A program made the translations under genes and the position numbers. DNA of 64,000 nt, taken from the NCBI GenBank assembly GCA_934426825.1, contig CAKRYI010000009.1:20391-84390 (forward strand), in the 5' to 3' direction. Under the pieces are notes generated by a model, which was not told where the DNA came from, ran no database searches, and saw only the letters and a program-made list of their open reading frames with translations. Positions within the stretch are counted from its first letter, which is position 1, and every line of letters begins with the position of its first letter. Of the stretch, positions 42,691 through 52,033 are shown piece after piece. The stretch is from an uncultured Acetatifactor sp. (lineage in GTDB: Bacteria > Bacillota > Clostridia > Lachnospirales > Lachnospiraceae).

Positions 42691-42838
42691 GTGAATATTA
42701 CCAAAATATTACCGGATGAATCGTAATAATGGGGAATATTCACTTGATTTTTAATAAAAAGACTCTATCATAGCAGGTCATTGCAAAAAATACTACCACG
42801 TTTGGTAATATTTTTTGACCGGGTGATAGGGTCTTTTT
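42691..42838. terminator. Two consecutive long hairpins, second a likely bidirectional terminator
   Basis: GTGAATATT/AATATTCAC (42691-42699 with 42735-42743). Then AAAAAGACTCTATCA (42756-42770) pairs with TGATAGGGTCTTTTT (42824-42838) with one G-T; inside, GGTCA/TGACC and AAAAAATACTACCA against TGGTAATATTTTTT continue the stem. U-rich tails on both strands suggest termination in both directions. Confidence 0.7.
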
Positions 42839-42842
42839 CTTA

Positions 42843-42892
42843 TTGCTCTTTTTCAAATATATGTTATACTTAAACTAAACGAACAGTCAGTT
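42843..42892 (+). promoter_or_regulatory. TetR gene promoter and possible operator
   Basis: TTGCTC (42843-42848), 16 bases, TATACT (42865-42870). AACTAAACGAACAGTCAGTT (42873-42892) is an imperfect inverted repeat at the expected transcription start, where a TetR protein would block. Confidence 0.5.
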
Positions 42893-42910
42893 ATAAAAAG
42901 AAAGGTATCT

Positions 42911-43489
42911 ATGAAAACGACAGAACAGCAGCATAACGAAAAGAAACAGGAAATCATGGAAAAATGCTTTGAATGTTATGCCGAAAACGGGTTGAACGGC
43001 ACGGGAATCAAGGCACTGGCAAATGCCTGTGGGTTTACGCAGGCAAATCTGTACGGCTATTTTGACAATTTGGACGATTTAATCATTCAGTCCACTGCCC
43101 ACTGCATGGCTAAGGTGGAGGATGATTTTATGAAGAAAGCTCCCACCGACCTTAAAGGTGTCATGCGGTTTATCGAGGAAGTCCCTTATTGGACGGCAAA
43201 GGAACACGGAAAAAAATACCGGCTGATGTATCAGGTTTATACACACCCGAAATACATTGAGCATGGCAAGAAATTTTTCGAGGGTGTCAATGAGCGCTAT
43301 ACCGAATACGCAAAGCAGCTTGAGCCGAAGATTGGTATTCCCTATATGACCATTACGCCGTTAATCTTTATTTTTGTCCGTGCCTGCGTTCACTACGCTA
43401 TGTTTGAGGACGAATATTACCTCAAAGCACAGATGGAGGTCCTGAAGCAGGGAGTAGCTCTGTTTGCAGAGAAATACCGCACTGAATGA
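42911..43489 (+). CDS. TetR/AcrR-family regulator
   Basis: 192 residues: N-terminal HTH (IKALANACGFTQANLYGYFDN, about 38-58) and an all-helical ligand domain. GAAAGG precedes the ATG. It ends 90 bp before a very large surface protein gene in the same direction and likely controls it. It has its own promoter downstream of a strong terminator, so it is insulated from the response-regulator gene. Ligand unknown. Confidence 0.88.
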   Translation: MKTTEQQHNEKKQEIMEKCFECYAENGLNGTGIKALANACGFTQANLYGYFDNLDDLIIQSTAHCMAKVEDDFMKKAPTDLKGVMRFIEEVPYWTAKEHGKKYRLMYQVYTHPKYIEHGKKFFEGVNERYTEYAKQLEPKIGIPYMTITPLIFIFVRACVHYAMFEDEYYLKAQMEVLKQGVALFAEKYRTE

Positions 43490-43578
43490 TAGAATTTTTC
43501 AATCACGGGATTTGTGTCTGTGCGCACTCGATACAAACCTGTTATTTGCAAAGAATGTGTGCAGAAAGGGAGAAAAGA

Positions 43579-46500
43579 ATGAAAAAAACATTACGTAGCA
43601 TACTGCTTATTGCTTTATGGGTGGTGCTTTGCCTTGTGCCGATTCAGGCAAAAGCCGAGGGGGAGAACCCCATAGAACTGACGCAGGATAATTATAAATC
43701 CTATTTGAGGTTGGGGAGCTATAACAAATACTACCTTCCATCCGGCAGTTACATCCTGATGGAGGACATCACCCTTGATTATACATTGCTCATTGGTTAT
43801 GAGGGGCAGATTAACGATAAAGATTTCACTGATGTGACTGTGACGCTGGATTTGAACGGATATGTATTGCGGCAGGGGAACACACAGGAATTTCCTGTAA
43901 TTCAGGTATATCAGGGCAGTACCCTGACCATTCAGGACAGCCGACCGGATGCAAGCCATAAATTTACGGAGGACAGTACGGGATTATGGAAGCTGGACGA
44001 GGCAAATGGGGATAAAACAGTCAACGGCGGCGTCATTACCGGGGCAATCAAAACGGGACTGGTGCTCCAGGTAATGGATACAAATAAGCCTGATTATATA
44101 GCGCGATGCACGATGAACGGCGGCAATATCGTCGGCTGCACATATAGTTCATATGGCGGTGGTGTGTGTGTGGGCGACAAAGCCAAATTTACGATGAATG
44201 GCGGCAGCATCCGCGGCTGTACTGTGACGGATACGCAACATGGATATGGCGGCGGTGTGTATGTGGTGAGCGGCACATTTACGATGAACGGCGGCACGAT
44301 CAGCGACTGTGTCTCAGCTACTACAGATGGCGGAGACGCACTGTTTATGACTAAAGGGTATAATGCCGGGAATAGCAGCTTTTCCATGTCCGACAAGGCG
44401 ACAATCAACGGCGGCTTTAAAGATGCTAATCCGGGTGCGTCGGAAGGTTCATTGGGGGTATATACCGTCACCTTTGATTCCAACGGCGGAACACCGGTGC
44501 CGTCGCAGGTGCGTCCGCAGGGGGCGGCAACCGTAAAACCCGCCGACCCGACACTGGCCGGTTGGGACTTTGGCGGCTGGTACATCGGAGAAAACGCGTA
44601 TGATTTCACGCAGCCGGTTACCGCAAATCTGACGCTTACGGCGAAATGGACACAGCATATCCACTGCGTCTGCGGTGAAAACGGTAATCACACGGACATC
44701 GGCGACCATACGGCTCATACCGACGAGATATGGACAGCGTGGACGGCGACAGATTCTCTCCCGACGTCGGCAGGCAGTTACTATCTGGTCAATGATGTCG
44801 ACATTGCGGAGGGTAGTCGCGATTGGGATGTATACAGAAATATAAAACTTTGCCTGAACGGAAAAAAGGTCACCATGAACGGAGCTGCTATAACTGTGGG
44901 ACTGGGAGAGCTTTCGCTGACGGACTGTGGGGACGGCGGAAAAATCCTTGGAGGCTTCAATGCATCAGGCGGTGGCAGCAGTGTTGTGAACCTGCGAGAT
45001 CATACAACATTGAATCTGTATGGTGGAAGTATAAGTAACACAAACCCGGCGAACCGGGGAAATTCTGTGGTTTGCTTTGTGCATATGGCGGCAGATCCTG
45101 TATTCAATATGTACGGTGGTACGCTTGGGGATCCCGACGGTGCTGTCGGAGAGGACAAAGATGGTGTTTATATCAAATTTGCAGACGATGCCACGAATGG
45201 AAATATTTTCAATGCTTACGGCGGCACGGTACGCGGTGTGATCAGTACAACGATTGATCAGGAAAACTACAATGAAGTCGGGAATATAAAATTTGCCGGC
45301 ACCGTGTTTGAATCCAAGGTCTATCTGGGCAAGGGCAGCACCGATGCTCCCAAGCAGAGCGAACTGAGCGGGGAGGGTCAAATAGTATATTTCTATCCCA
45401 TCTGCATTTATAGCGGGACGAAGAATGTAAGAATAGATGAACAGAACAAGGGCGATGTACTTGGTGACGGCGGAAGCGTAAGCTTTGAGTATGATGAAAA
45501 TGGCGGTGGTGGCAGACTGACACTGAAAGACGCAGAACTTTCAAATATTGTAACACCAATTACAACACCATTTGAACTTAAAATTGTTCTGAAGGGCAAT
45601 AACAAGATAACGACAACGAGACAGGCTGTATTTACAAATAAACTGACCTTCAGCGGCAACGGCAGGCTTGCCATCGAGACCGAGGGTGAAAGCATCGTCT
45701 GTAATGAAATGCTTGTCAACAGCGGGGATATTTCTATATTTACCAAGAGCGGTTTCGCTTTGGCTGATGGAAACCTGAAACTCATGGTAAACGGCGGAAC
45801 GCTTGAACTTTCCACGGCAAACACGAATCCAAAATATGGAGTATTGTATACGACTTTTGGTTATGGGACTGTTAGCATCACACTCGGTGCTGACAGAAAA
45901 ATGATAATAGGCAATAATTCTGATGGTACGGATGCTGTTTTAACCGAGGCGACAGACAAAGCTACAATAGGAGCCGCAAAATATATCTACATAGCCGGAC
46001 CCCATATCCACTGCCTCTGCGGCGAAAACGGTAATCACCCGGACATCGGCGACCACACGATCCATGACGATGTGACGTGGATACCGTGGACGGCGAAAGA
46101 TAAGCTGCCGGAAACAGCAGGCAATTACTATCTGGTAAACGATGTTGTCATTCCAGAGGGTAATTCCGAGTGGGAGGCAGTAGGTATAAATCTTTGCCTG
46201 AACGGGAGAAAGGTTACCACAAACGGAGCTGCGATAACGATCGGGTATAATTACGATGGTGATGATTGCTTTTCGCTGACAGACTGTGCGGGCGGCGGAA
46301 AAATCATCGGCGGCGCAAGCACGGCAGGCGGTGGCAGCTGTGTTGTTAGGCTTGAAATGAATGAGACGTTCAATCTGTTTGGCGGAAGTATAAGCAGCAT
46401 AAGCCCCAAAAACGAGAATAACTCCATTGTTTGTTATGATAATTCAGCTAACTGTACCTTCAATATGTACGGCGGTACGCTTGGGGATCCCGATGGCGCG

Positions 46501-49110
46501 GCAGGAGAGGACAGCGATGGCATTTATGTCCGGTTCTGTGGCATAAGCAATCGCGGAAATATCTTCAATGCTTACGGCGGCGTAGTCCGCGGTGTGATAA
46601 GCAAAACAGAGGATTATGTGTCTGTTAAAGAGACCGGAACCATAAATTTTGGCGGCACTGTGTTTGAATCGAAGGTCTATTTGAGCAAGGGCAGCACCAA
46701 TATTCCCGAGGAGAACGAGCTGAGCGGGGAGGGGAAAATAGTATATTTCTATCCCAGTCTCCTTTACAACGGGACGGAGAGGGTGAGAATAGATGAGCAG
46801 AACAAAGACGATATACTCGGTGACGGCGGAAAAGTAAAGTTTGAGTATATGGAAAGCGACGGAAGAGGAAGGCTGACTCTGAAAGACGCAGAGCTTGTGG
46901 ACAATGGGCACAGCGTAAGCATTTTGGCTGGCCTTGACCTTGAAATTGTCCTTTCGGGTGATAACAAGATAACGGGATATAGTGGCATAGAGACGACTCA
47001 TAAACTGATTTTCAGTGGCACAGGAAAGCTTACCATCAAAATCAGTAATTATTCGTTAGGCATCCGATGCGATGAAATGATCGTCAACAGCGGGGATATT
47101 TCCATATCCACCGAAAAGTACGCAGCTATCGTTGCAGCGTCAGGGAAGCTTACGGTAAACGGCGGAACGCTTAAGCTTGCCACAGCAAACACGGATCCGA
47201 ATAGCGGCGCACTGTATTACGCAATAGGAGGAAATATTGACGCTGATAAGGTAATTGACATCACACTTGGCACCGACAGAAGAATGATAGCAGGCAAAAA
47301 TTCCGATGGTACGGATGCTGTCATAACCGAGGCGACTGACAAAACCGCAGTAGGAAGCGCTAAGTATATCTACATATGCGAGAAGCATGACCACTGTCTC
47401 TGCGGCGGAAATACCAACATCGGCGATCACACAACTCATTCCGATTTGACATGGATGCAGTGGACAGCAACGGATAAGCTCCCCGACAAGGCGGGTAACT
47501 ATTATCTTGTAAATAATGTGACGCTGCCTGACGGCACGGTAACCCTGCCGGATGGCGTGAACCTCTGCCTGAACGGAAAGAGCGTCAAGGGCGCGGGAGC
47601 CGGCACCAAACTTACAAGTGACAGCGTGATAACCGTAACCGATTGCGGTACGACAGGCAGCTTGGGGGAACTGGAACAGATTGGAGATAACACTAAACTT
47701 GTCCTGTATAACGGCAAAATTGTCAGCGGCATTTTCAACGGTGCGGTCGTTTGCGGCGGTGAGATTCAGGATGGTATTTTTCATGGCAATGTAGAAAACA
47801 ACGGAAAGATTACCGGTGGTATTTTCTACGGCACGGTGAGCGGTACCGGCACTATCGCAGACAGTGCCAAGGTTACGGTGGACTTTGACAGTAGCGGCGG
47901 CAGTGCGGTTGCTACGCAGAAGATTTTGCGCGGTCAGAAGGCGGCAGCGCCTGCGGCACCCACAAAGACAGGCTCCCTTTTTGGCAGATGGACGGTCGGC
48001 GGCACAGCGTTTGACTTTGCTACACCGGTCATCGATAACATTACCCTGACGGCAGCGTGGACACTGTGTGGCCATGCGGCAAGTACGGCAAAGCCTTCCT
48101 GCACGGATCAGGCAACCTGTACAGTCTGCGGGGCAAAATACGGCAATGCACTCGGTCACAGCTATGGTGCACCGGTCTATACATGGAACGGCACAAGCTG
48201 TACGGCGGAGAGAGTCTGCAGGCATAATGCAGGCCATAAGGAAACCGAGACCGTTACGGCGGCGGTTACTGTTATCCAGCAGAAGACCTGTACGCTTGAT
48301 GAGCTTTCCACCTACACGGCAACCTTCACAAACGCTGCATTTGCCGTTCAAAAGAAAGAAGCAGTAAAGACGGCGGATAAGCTCGGACACAACTTCAAGG
48401 TACAGCAGCGCAATGATACACAGCACTGGAACAAGTGCTCCCGCTGTGATAAGTGCGACGCAAAGAAAAACCACATCGGCGGGACGGCTACATGCATCAC
48501 AAAAGCGGAGTGCGTGGTCTGCTATGCAAAGTACGGCGAGATTGACACAAACAATCACAACAGACTGAAAAAGGTGGACGGGGTTCCTGCAACGGCGGCA
48601 AGCACAGGTACCAGGGAGCATTGGCGCTGCAGCGCCTGCGAAAAACTCTTTGCCGATGCAGACGGAAAGAATGCAATTACTTCCACCGGCACAATCTTAG
48701 GGAAACTTCCACCCTCCATTATTGAGGGAATGAATGGCGTGTGGAACAAGGAGCGTGAGGGCGGACTGACCTTTAAGTCAGATGCGGCATACGCTGATTT
48801 CATTGAGGTGCTTGTGGACAATGCGGTGATTTCCGCTGACAAGTACACGACGCGCGAGGGCAGTATCATTGTCGAACTGAAGGAAGACTACCTTGCCACA
48901 CTCACAGAGGGCGAGCATACCATTACCATCCGCTCGGCAAGCGGTGACGCGGTTACTAAATTTACGGTCAGTGCGGCAATCCTTTCTCCTCAGACAGGAA
49001 CGTCGAACGTGTCGGAATGGGTGATTGTTGCGGTTGCCGTTCTCGGCGCTATCTGCATAGTAGTGCTTGTGGTTGTGAACCATAGGAGAAAAACAACAGA
49101 AACAGATTAA
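43579..49110 (+). CDS. Giant repeat surface protein with SPQTG anchor
   Basis: 1,843 residues from ATG 43579 (GAAAGGGAG ahead). Signal peptide 1-27. Residues about 170-290 hold right-handed beta-helix-like turns (MNGGSIRGC, MNGGTISDC). A bacterial-repeat (Flg_new/InlB B-type) module at about 295-357 (VTFDSNGGTPVPSQ) recurs at about 1431-1495. Between them lie two near-copies of about 450 residues, each opening with HCxCGENGNH and containing LCLNGKKVT and INxFGGTVFESKVYL-like segments, then a shortened third copy. A Cys/His-rich part (about 1500-1700), an Ig-like domain, SPQTG (1803-1807), a membrane helix and RRKTTETD follow. The tail fits a sortase signal of the (S/P)PxTG kind. Probable adhesin; binding partner unknown. 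Confidence 0.85.
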   Translation: MKKTLRSILLIALWVVLCLVPIQAKAEGENPIELTQDNYKSYLRLGSYNKYYLPSGSYILMEDITLDYTLLIGYEGQINDKDFTDVTVTLDLNGYVLRQGNTQEFPVIQVYQGSTLTIQDSRPDASHKFTEDSTGLWKLDEANGDKTVNGGVITGAIKTGLVLQVMDTNKPDYIARCTMNGGNIVGCTYSSYGGGVCVGDKAKFTMNGGSIRGCTVTDTQHGYGGGVYVVSGTFTMNGGTISDCVSATTDGGDALFMTKGYNAGNSSFSMSDKATINGGFKDANPGASEGSLGVYTVTFDSNGGTPVPSQVRPQGAATVKPADPTLAGWDFGGWYIGENAYDFTQPVTANLTLTAKWTQHIHCVCGENGNHTDIGDHTAHTDEIWTAWTATDSLPTSAGSYYLVNDVDIAEGSRDWDVYRNIKLCLNGKKVTMNGAAITVGLGELSLTDCGDGGKILGGFNASGGGSSVVNLRDHTTLNLYGGSISNTNPANRGNSVVCFVHMAADPVFNMYGGTLGDPDGAVGEDKDGVYIKFADDATNGNIFNAYGGTVRGVISTTIDQENYNEVGNIKFAGTVFESKVYLGKGSTDAPKQSELSGEGQIVYFYPICIYSGTKNVRIDEQNKGDVLGDGGSVSFEYDENGGGGRLTLKDAELSNIVTPITTPFELKIVLKGNNKITTTRQAVFTNKLTFSGNGRLAIETEGESIVCNEMLVNSGDISIFTKSGFALADGNLKLMVNGGTLELSTANTNPKYGVLYTTFGYGTVSITLGADRKMIIGNNSDGTDAVLTEATDKATIGAAKYIYIAGPHIHCLCGENGNHPDIGDHTIHDDVTWIPWTAKDKLPETAGNYYLVNDVVIPEGNSEWEAVGINLCLNGRKVTTNGAAITIGYNYDGDDCFSLTDCAGGGKIIGGASTAGGGSCVVRLEMNETFNLFGGSISSISPKNENNSIVCYDNSANCTFNMYGGTLGDPDGAAGEDSDGIYVRFCGISNRGNIFNAYGGVVRGVISKTEDYVSVKETGTINFGGTVFESKVYLSKGSTNIPEENELSGEGKIVYFYPSLLYNGTERVRIDEQNKDDILGDGGKVKFEYMESDGRGRLTLKDAELVDNGHSVSILAGLDLEIVLSGDNKITGYSGIETTHKLIFSGTGKLTIKISNYSLGIRCDEMIVNSGDISISTEKYAAIVAASGKLTVNGGTLKLATANTDPNSGALYYAIGGNIDADKVIDITLGTDRRMIAGKNSDGTDAVITEATDKTAVGSAKYIYICEKHDHCLCGGNTNIGDHTTHSDLTWMQWTATDKLPDKAGNYYLVNNVTLPDGTVTLPDGVNLCLNGKSVKGAGAGTKLTSDSVITVTDCGTTGSLGELEQIGDNTKLVLYNGKIVSGIFNGAVVCGGEIQDGIFHGNVENNGKITGGIFYGTVSGTGTIADSAKVTVDFDSSGGSAVATQKILRGQKAAAPAAPTKTGSLFGRWTVGGTAFDFATPVIDNITLTAAWTLCGHAASTAKPSCTDQATCTVCGAKYGNALGHSYGAPVYTWNGTSCTAERVCRHNAGHKETETVTAAVTVIQQKTCTLDELSTYTATFTNAAFAVQKKEAVKTADKLGHNFKVQQRNDTQHWNKCSRCDKCDAKKNHIGGTATCITKAECVVCYAKYGEIDTNNHNRLKKVDGVPATAASTGTREHWRCSACEKLFADADGKNAITSTGTILGKLPPSIIEGMNGVWNKEREGGLTFKSDAAYADFIEVLVDNAVISADKYTTREGSIIVELKEDYLATLTEGEHTITIRSASGDAVTKFTVSAAILSPQTGTSNVSEWVIVAVAVLGAICIVVLVVVNHRRKTTETD

Positions 49111-49125
49111 CAGGATAGACAGATA

Positions 49126-49155
49126 GAAAGCCTCCGTATTTTTACGGGGGCTTTC
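49126..49155 (+). terminator. Hairpin after the surface protein gene
   Basis: GAAAGCCTCCGTA (49126-49138) pairs with TACGGGGGCTTTC (49143-49155). The following sequence is only weakly T-rich. Confidence 0.65.
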
Positions 49156-49404
49156 CTAAAATTATAAGTCCCTTCTAAAATCATAGATTCCTTGGAAAAT
49201 AGAGAGATAGCGCTTAAAAGTTAATCTCAGATATTGAGGTGTGGGAAAAATTCGTATATAATGGCAATGTGACTGATTTATGACCAAAATCAAAGTATAA
49301 GATAAAATGATTACCACACCTTAACCAATGAACTCTATGGATTTCAGGGAGATATTCATAAGCAGGGTGTGGAACATTATTTTGTGAATGTGTAGTATAT
49401 CGGG

Positions 49405-50928
49405 ATGAAAAATATGTTGACAAGAATCAAAGAAAAAATTATGGGATTCCTGCCGCTGCGAAGTCTGCGGATACGCTTTTTCTTTATCATACTGGCGGTT
49501 GGTATTTTTTCCAGTATTGTAATGCGCTACGGAATCGTGAATAATTACGAGGAACGGGCGGTGGAGCAGCGTTCCACAACGGTGCAGAATCAGCTTATGA
49601 TTCTGGCAAACCACCTGATTAGTAATAATTATATGGCAAATTACAATTCGCAGGACCAGACTTACCGTGCGTCCCAGCAGGTTATCAATGCGGAACTGGA
49701 AATGCTGTCCAACCTGTATGAAGGCAGGGTGATGATTATTGACAGCAATTTTAAAATTGTGAAGGACACCTACGACATCAGCGAGGGAAAAACCATTATT
49801 TCCGAGGAAGTAATCAAATGTTTCCGCGGGGAAAATACTTCCCACTATGACCCGGAGCACGGCTATATAGAGATGACGACCCCTATCGTGGACACAACGG
49901 CTGTCACGGGGGAACCCTCCGGCCCGGATGCGGAAAAAAATACCGGCACGATAAAAGGTGTTATGCTCACCAGCATTTCCACCGACAGAATTTATTCCAC
50001 CATGCAGGTGTTGAACCGCAAATCCCTGATTATGGAACTGCTTTTGATTCTCGTGATTTTTGCGCTGGCGCTTGTGCTTTCCACGGTGCTCACCAGACCG
50101 TTTAACCGCGTCACGGATGCAATTAATGAGGTGAAAGCGGGATACAGCGACGAGGCAATTTCCGTACCGGATTACGCCGAGACGGTGCACATTGTGGATG
50201 CGTTCAATCAGGTGTTAAAGCGAATGAAGGCGCTGGATGATTCCAGACAGGAATTTGTGGCAAACGTGTCCCATGAGTTGAAAACGCCCATGGCGTCCAT
50301 CAAGGTGCTTGCGGATTCCCTGCTGACGCAGGAAAATGCTCCGGCGGAGCTGTACCGGGAATTTATGGAAGATATTGTGTCCGAGATTGACCGCGAGAAT
50401 CAGATTATCACGGATTTGCTGGCACTGGTAAAGCTGGATAAAAAAGTTCAGGATTTGAATATTGTCTCCCTGAACATCAACGATTTGACGGAACTGATTT
50501 TAAAGAGACTCAGACCTTTGGCACGAAAAAAAGATGTCGAGGTAGTATTTGAGAGTATGCGTCCGGTGGTGGCTGAGGTGGACGAGGTCAAGATGACGCT
50601 GATTATGACCAATCTGGTGGAAAATGCCATTAAATACAATAAGGAACACGGCTGGGTCAAGGTGATTCTGGATGCGGACCATCAGTTCTTTACCTTTGAG
50701 GTCAGCGATTCCGGTTTGGGAATCCCTCAGGAGGCGCTGGCGCATATTTATGAAAGATTTTACCGGGTGGACAAATCCCATTCCAGAGAAATCGGTGGTA
50801 CGGGACTGGGACTGGCGATTACCAAGAGCGCCGTTTTGATGCACCGGGGCTCCATTTCCGTCACCAGTACGGAGGGTGAGGGTTCCAGCTTTTTGGTAAA
50901 GATACCGTTGACGTATATTGCACAATAA
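49405..50928 (+). CDS. HAMP sensor histidine kinase
   Basis: 507 residues. TM1 about 22-42, an extracytoplasmic sensor domain, TM2 about 205-230, HAMP, HisKA with FVANVSHELKTPMAS (H290), and an HATPase domain (LVENAIKYNKE, VSDSGLGIP, IYERFYRVDKSHSREIGGTGLGL outlined by F box RFYRVD and G2 GGTGLGL). WalK/PhoR-like. The ATG at 49405 has a weak ribosome binding site; ATG 49414 is an alternative. By type it is the expected partner of the regulator at 41927 and continues that operon with the GerMN protein and comEC. The 248 bp ahead hold three GGTGTGG boxes, one inverted, but no clear gene. Confidence 0.92.
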   Translation: MKNMLTRIKEKIMGFLPLRSLRIRFFFIILAVGIFSSIVMRYGIVNNYEERAVEQRSTTVQNQLMILANHLISNNYMANYNSQDQTYRASQQVINAELEMLSNLYEGRVMIIDSNFKIVKDTYDISEGKTIISEEVIKCFRGENTSHYDPEHGYIEMTTPIVDTTAVTGEPSGPDAEKNTGTIKGVMLTSISTDRIYSTMQVLNRKSLIMELLLILVIFALALVLSTVLTRPFNRVTDAINEVKAGYSDEAISVPDYAETVHIVDAFNQVLKRMKALDDSRQEFVANVSHELKTPMASIKVLADSLLTQENAPAELYREFMEDIVSEIDRENQIITDLLALVKLDKKVQDLNIVSLNINDLTELILKRLRPLARKKDVEVVFESMRPVVAEVDEVKMTLIMTNLVENAIKYNKEHGWVKVILDADHQFFTFEVSDSGLGIPQEALAHIYERFYRVDKSHSREIGGTGLGLAITKSAVLMHRGSISVTSTEGEGSSFLVKIPLTYIAQ

Positions 50929-50955
50929 GCCGGTTGAGGCTGTGAAGGTATGAAT

Positions 50956-51870
50956 ATGAGAAAAATAGGAAGTTTACTGCTTTTCTTTGCCTGTGCGGTG
51001 CTGCTTGCAGCCTGCGGAAAGCATAGGGATGGCAATGTTGTGGTATATCCTGTATATTATGTCAGCAATTCCGAGACAAAGGTGGAAATGCACGAGCATG
51101 AGATGCAGGCAGAAGCAGAGGAAGATATGTTGCAGGAACTGATGGATTGTCTGTCCACCGTTCCTGACAAACTGGAATATAAGGCGCCCCTGTCCATGGG
51201 ATTTCAGGTGCTTGGCATGAATGTGCAGGAGGGAAAAGTACAGATTAATGTGGACGGTGCCTACAAAAATATGCCCCCGACTACGGAGGTGCTGGTGCGC
51301 GCGGCGATTGTCCGTACCCTCACACAGCTTCCGAATATCAGTTACGTGGGAATTACCGTGGACGGGCAGCAGCTTTATGACAATGCCGGAGAAGCGGTGG
51401 GGTGGATGAGTGCCGACCAGTTCATCGACAACGACGGCAATGAAATCAACACCTACGAACTCACCAGAATCAAGCTGTATTTTGCCAATGAGGACGGGGA
51501 CAAGCTGATAGCGGCATATCGGGAAAAACACTATTCTACCAACACACCGCTGGAGCGTTTTGTGGTGGAGGAGCTGATTTCCGGTCCCAGCGGTCAGGTG
51601 CCGGGATTATATCCTACCGTGAACCCGGAGACGAAGATTATTAATGTTATGACAAAGGACGGAATCTGTTATGTGAATTTCGATTCCAGTTTTTTGACCG
51701 TGGTAAACAATGTATCCACCGAGCTGGCAGTCTATTCCATTGTGGATTCCTTGGTGGAACTGAGTAATATCAATAAAGTGCAGATTCTGGTTAACGGGGA
51801 GGTTCCGAACAGCTTTACCACCACTACTTTTGAGCGGAATCTGGATTATGTGACGACACTGGAACAGTAG
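50956..51870 (+). CDS. GerMN-domain lipoprotein
   Basis: About 304 residues from ATG 50956 (AAGG seven bases ahead; ATG 50950 is too close). Lipobox LLAACG. Two GerMN domains (about 55-150 and 175-290), with VQINVDGAYKN, IVRTLTQLPNISYVGITVDG and TKDGICYVNFDSSFL. In Bacillus the GerM protein takes part in sporulation and germination; here it lies directly after a histidine kinase, suggesting a sensory or envelope role linked to it. Its stop codon lies inside the first unit of a 26-bp tandem repeat. Confidence 0.88.
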   Translation: MRKIGSLLLFFACAVLLAACGKHRDGNVVVYPVYYVSNSETKVEMHEHEMQAEAEEDMLQELMDCLSTVPDKLEYKAPLSMGFQVLGMNVQEGKVQINVDGAYKNMPPTTEVLVRAAIVRTLTQLPNISYVGITVDGQQLYDNAGEAVGWMSADQFIDNDGNEINTYELTRIKLYFANEDGDKLIAAYREKHYSTNTPLERFVVEELISGPSGQVPGLYPTVNPETKIINVMTKDGICYVNFDSSFLTVVNNVSTELAVYSIVDSLVELSNINKVQILVNGEVPNSFTTTTFERNLDYVTTLEQ

Positions 51871-52010
51871 GTATTGTGACGACATAGGAGCAGTAAATAT
51901 CCGGATGGCATTGGAACAGTAAGTATTGTAATAACACTGAAACAGCGAGTATAATAATGACACCGGAACAGTGAGTATAATGATAACACTGAAATAATAA
52001 ATATTAAAAA
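51860..52010 (+). repeat. 26-bp tandem repeat with embedded -10 boxes
   Basis: Five full units start at 51860, 51886, 51912, 51938 and 51964 and a partial sixth at 51990, of the form TGGAACAGTAAGTATTGTAATAACAC. The units at 51938 and 51964 contain TATAAT (51950, 51976). The array starts in the last codons of the GerMN gene and ends about 25 bp before comEC. Confidence 0.9.
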
Positions 52011-52033
52011 AACGAGGAGTGTGAGGAAAAAGA

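Noticed and set aside
47140..48621. 493-codon open frame on the minus strand inside the surface protein gene
   Set aside because: It is antisense to a gene with clear domains, has no ribosome binding site and resembles no protein; repetitive codon use explains it.
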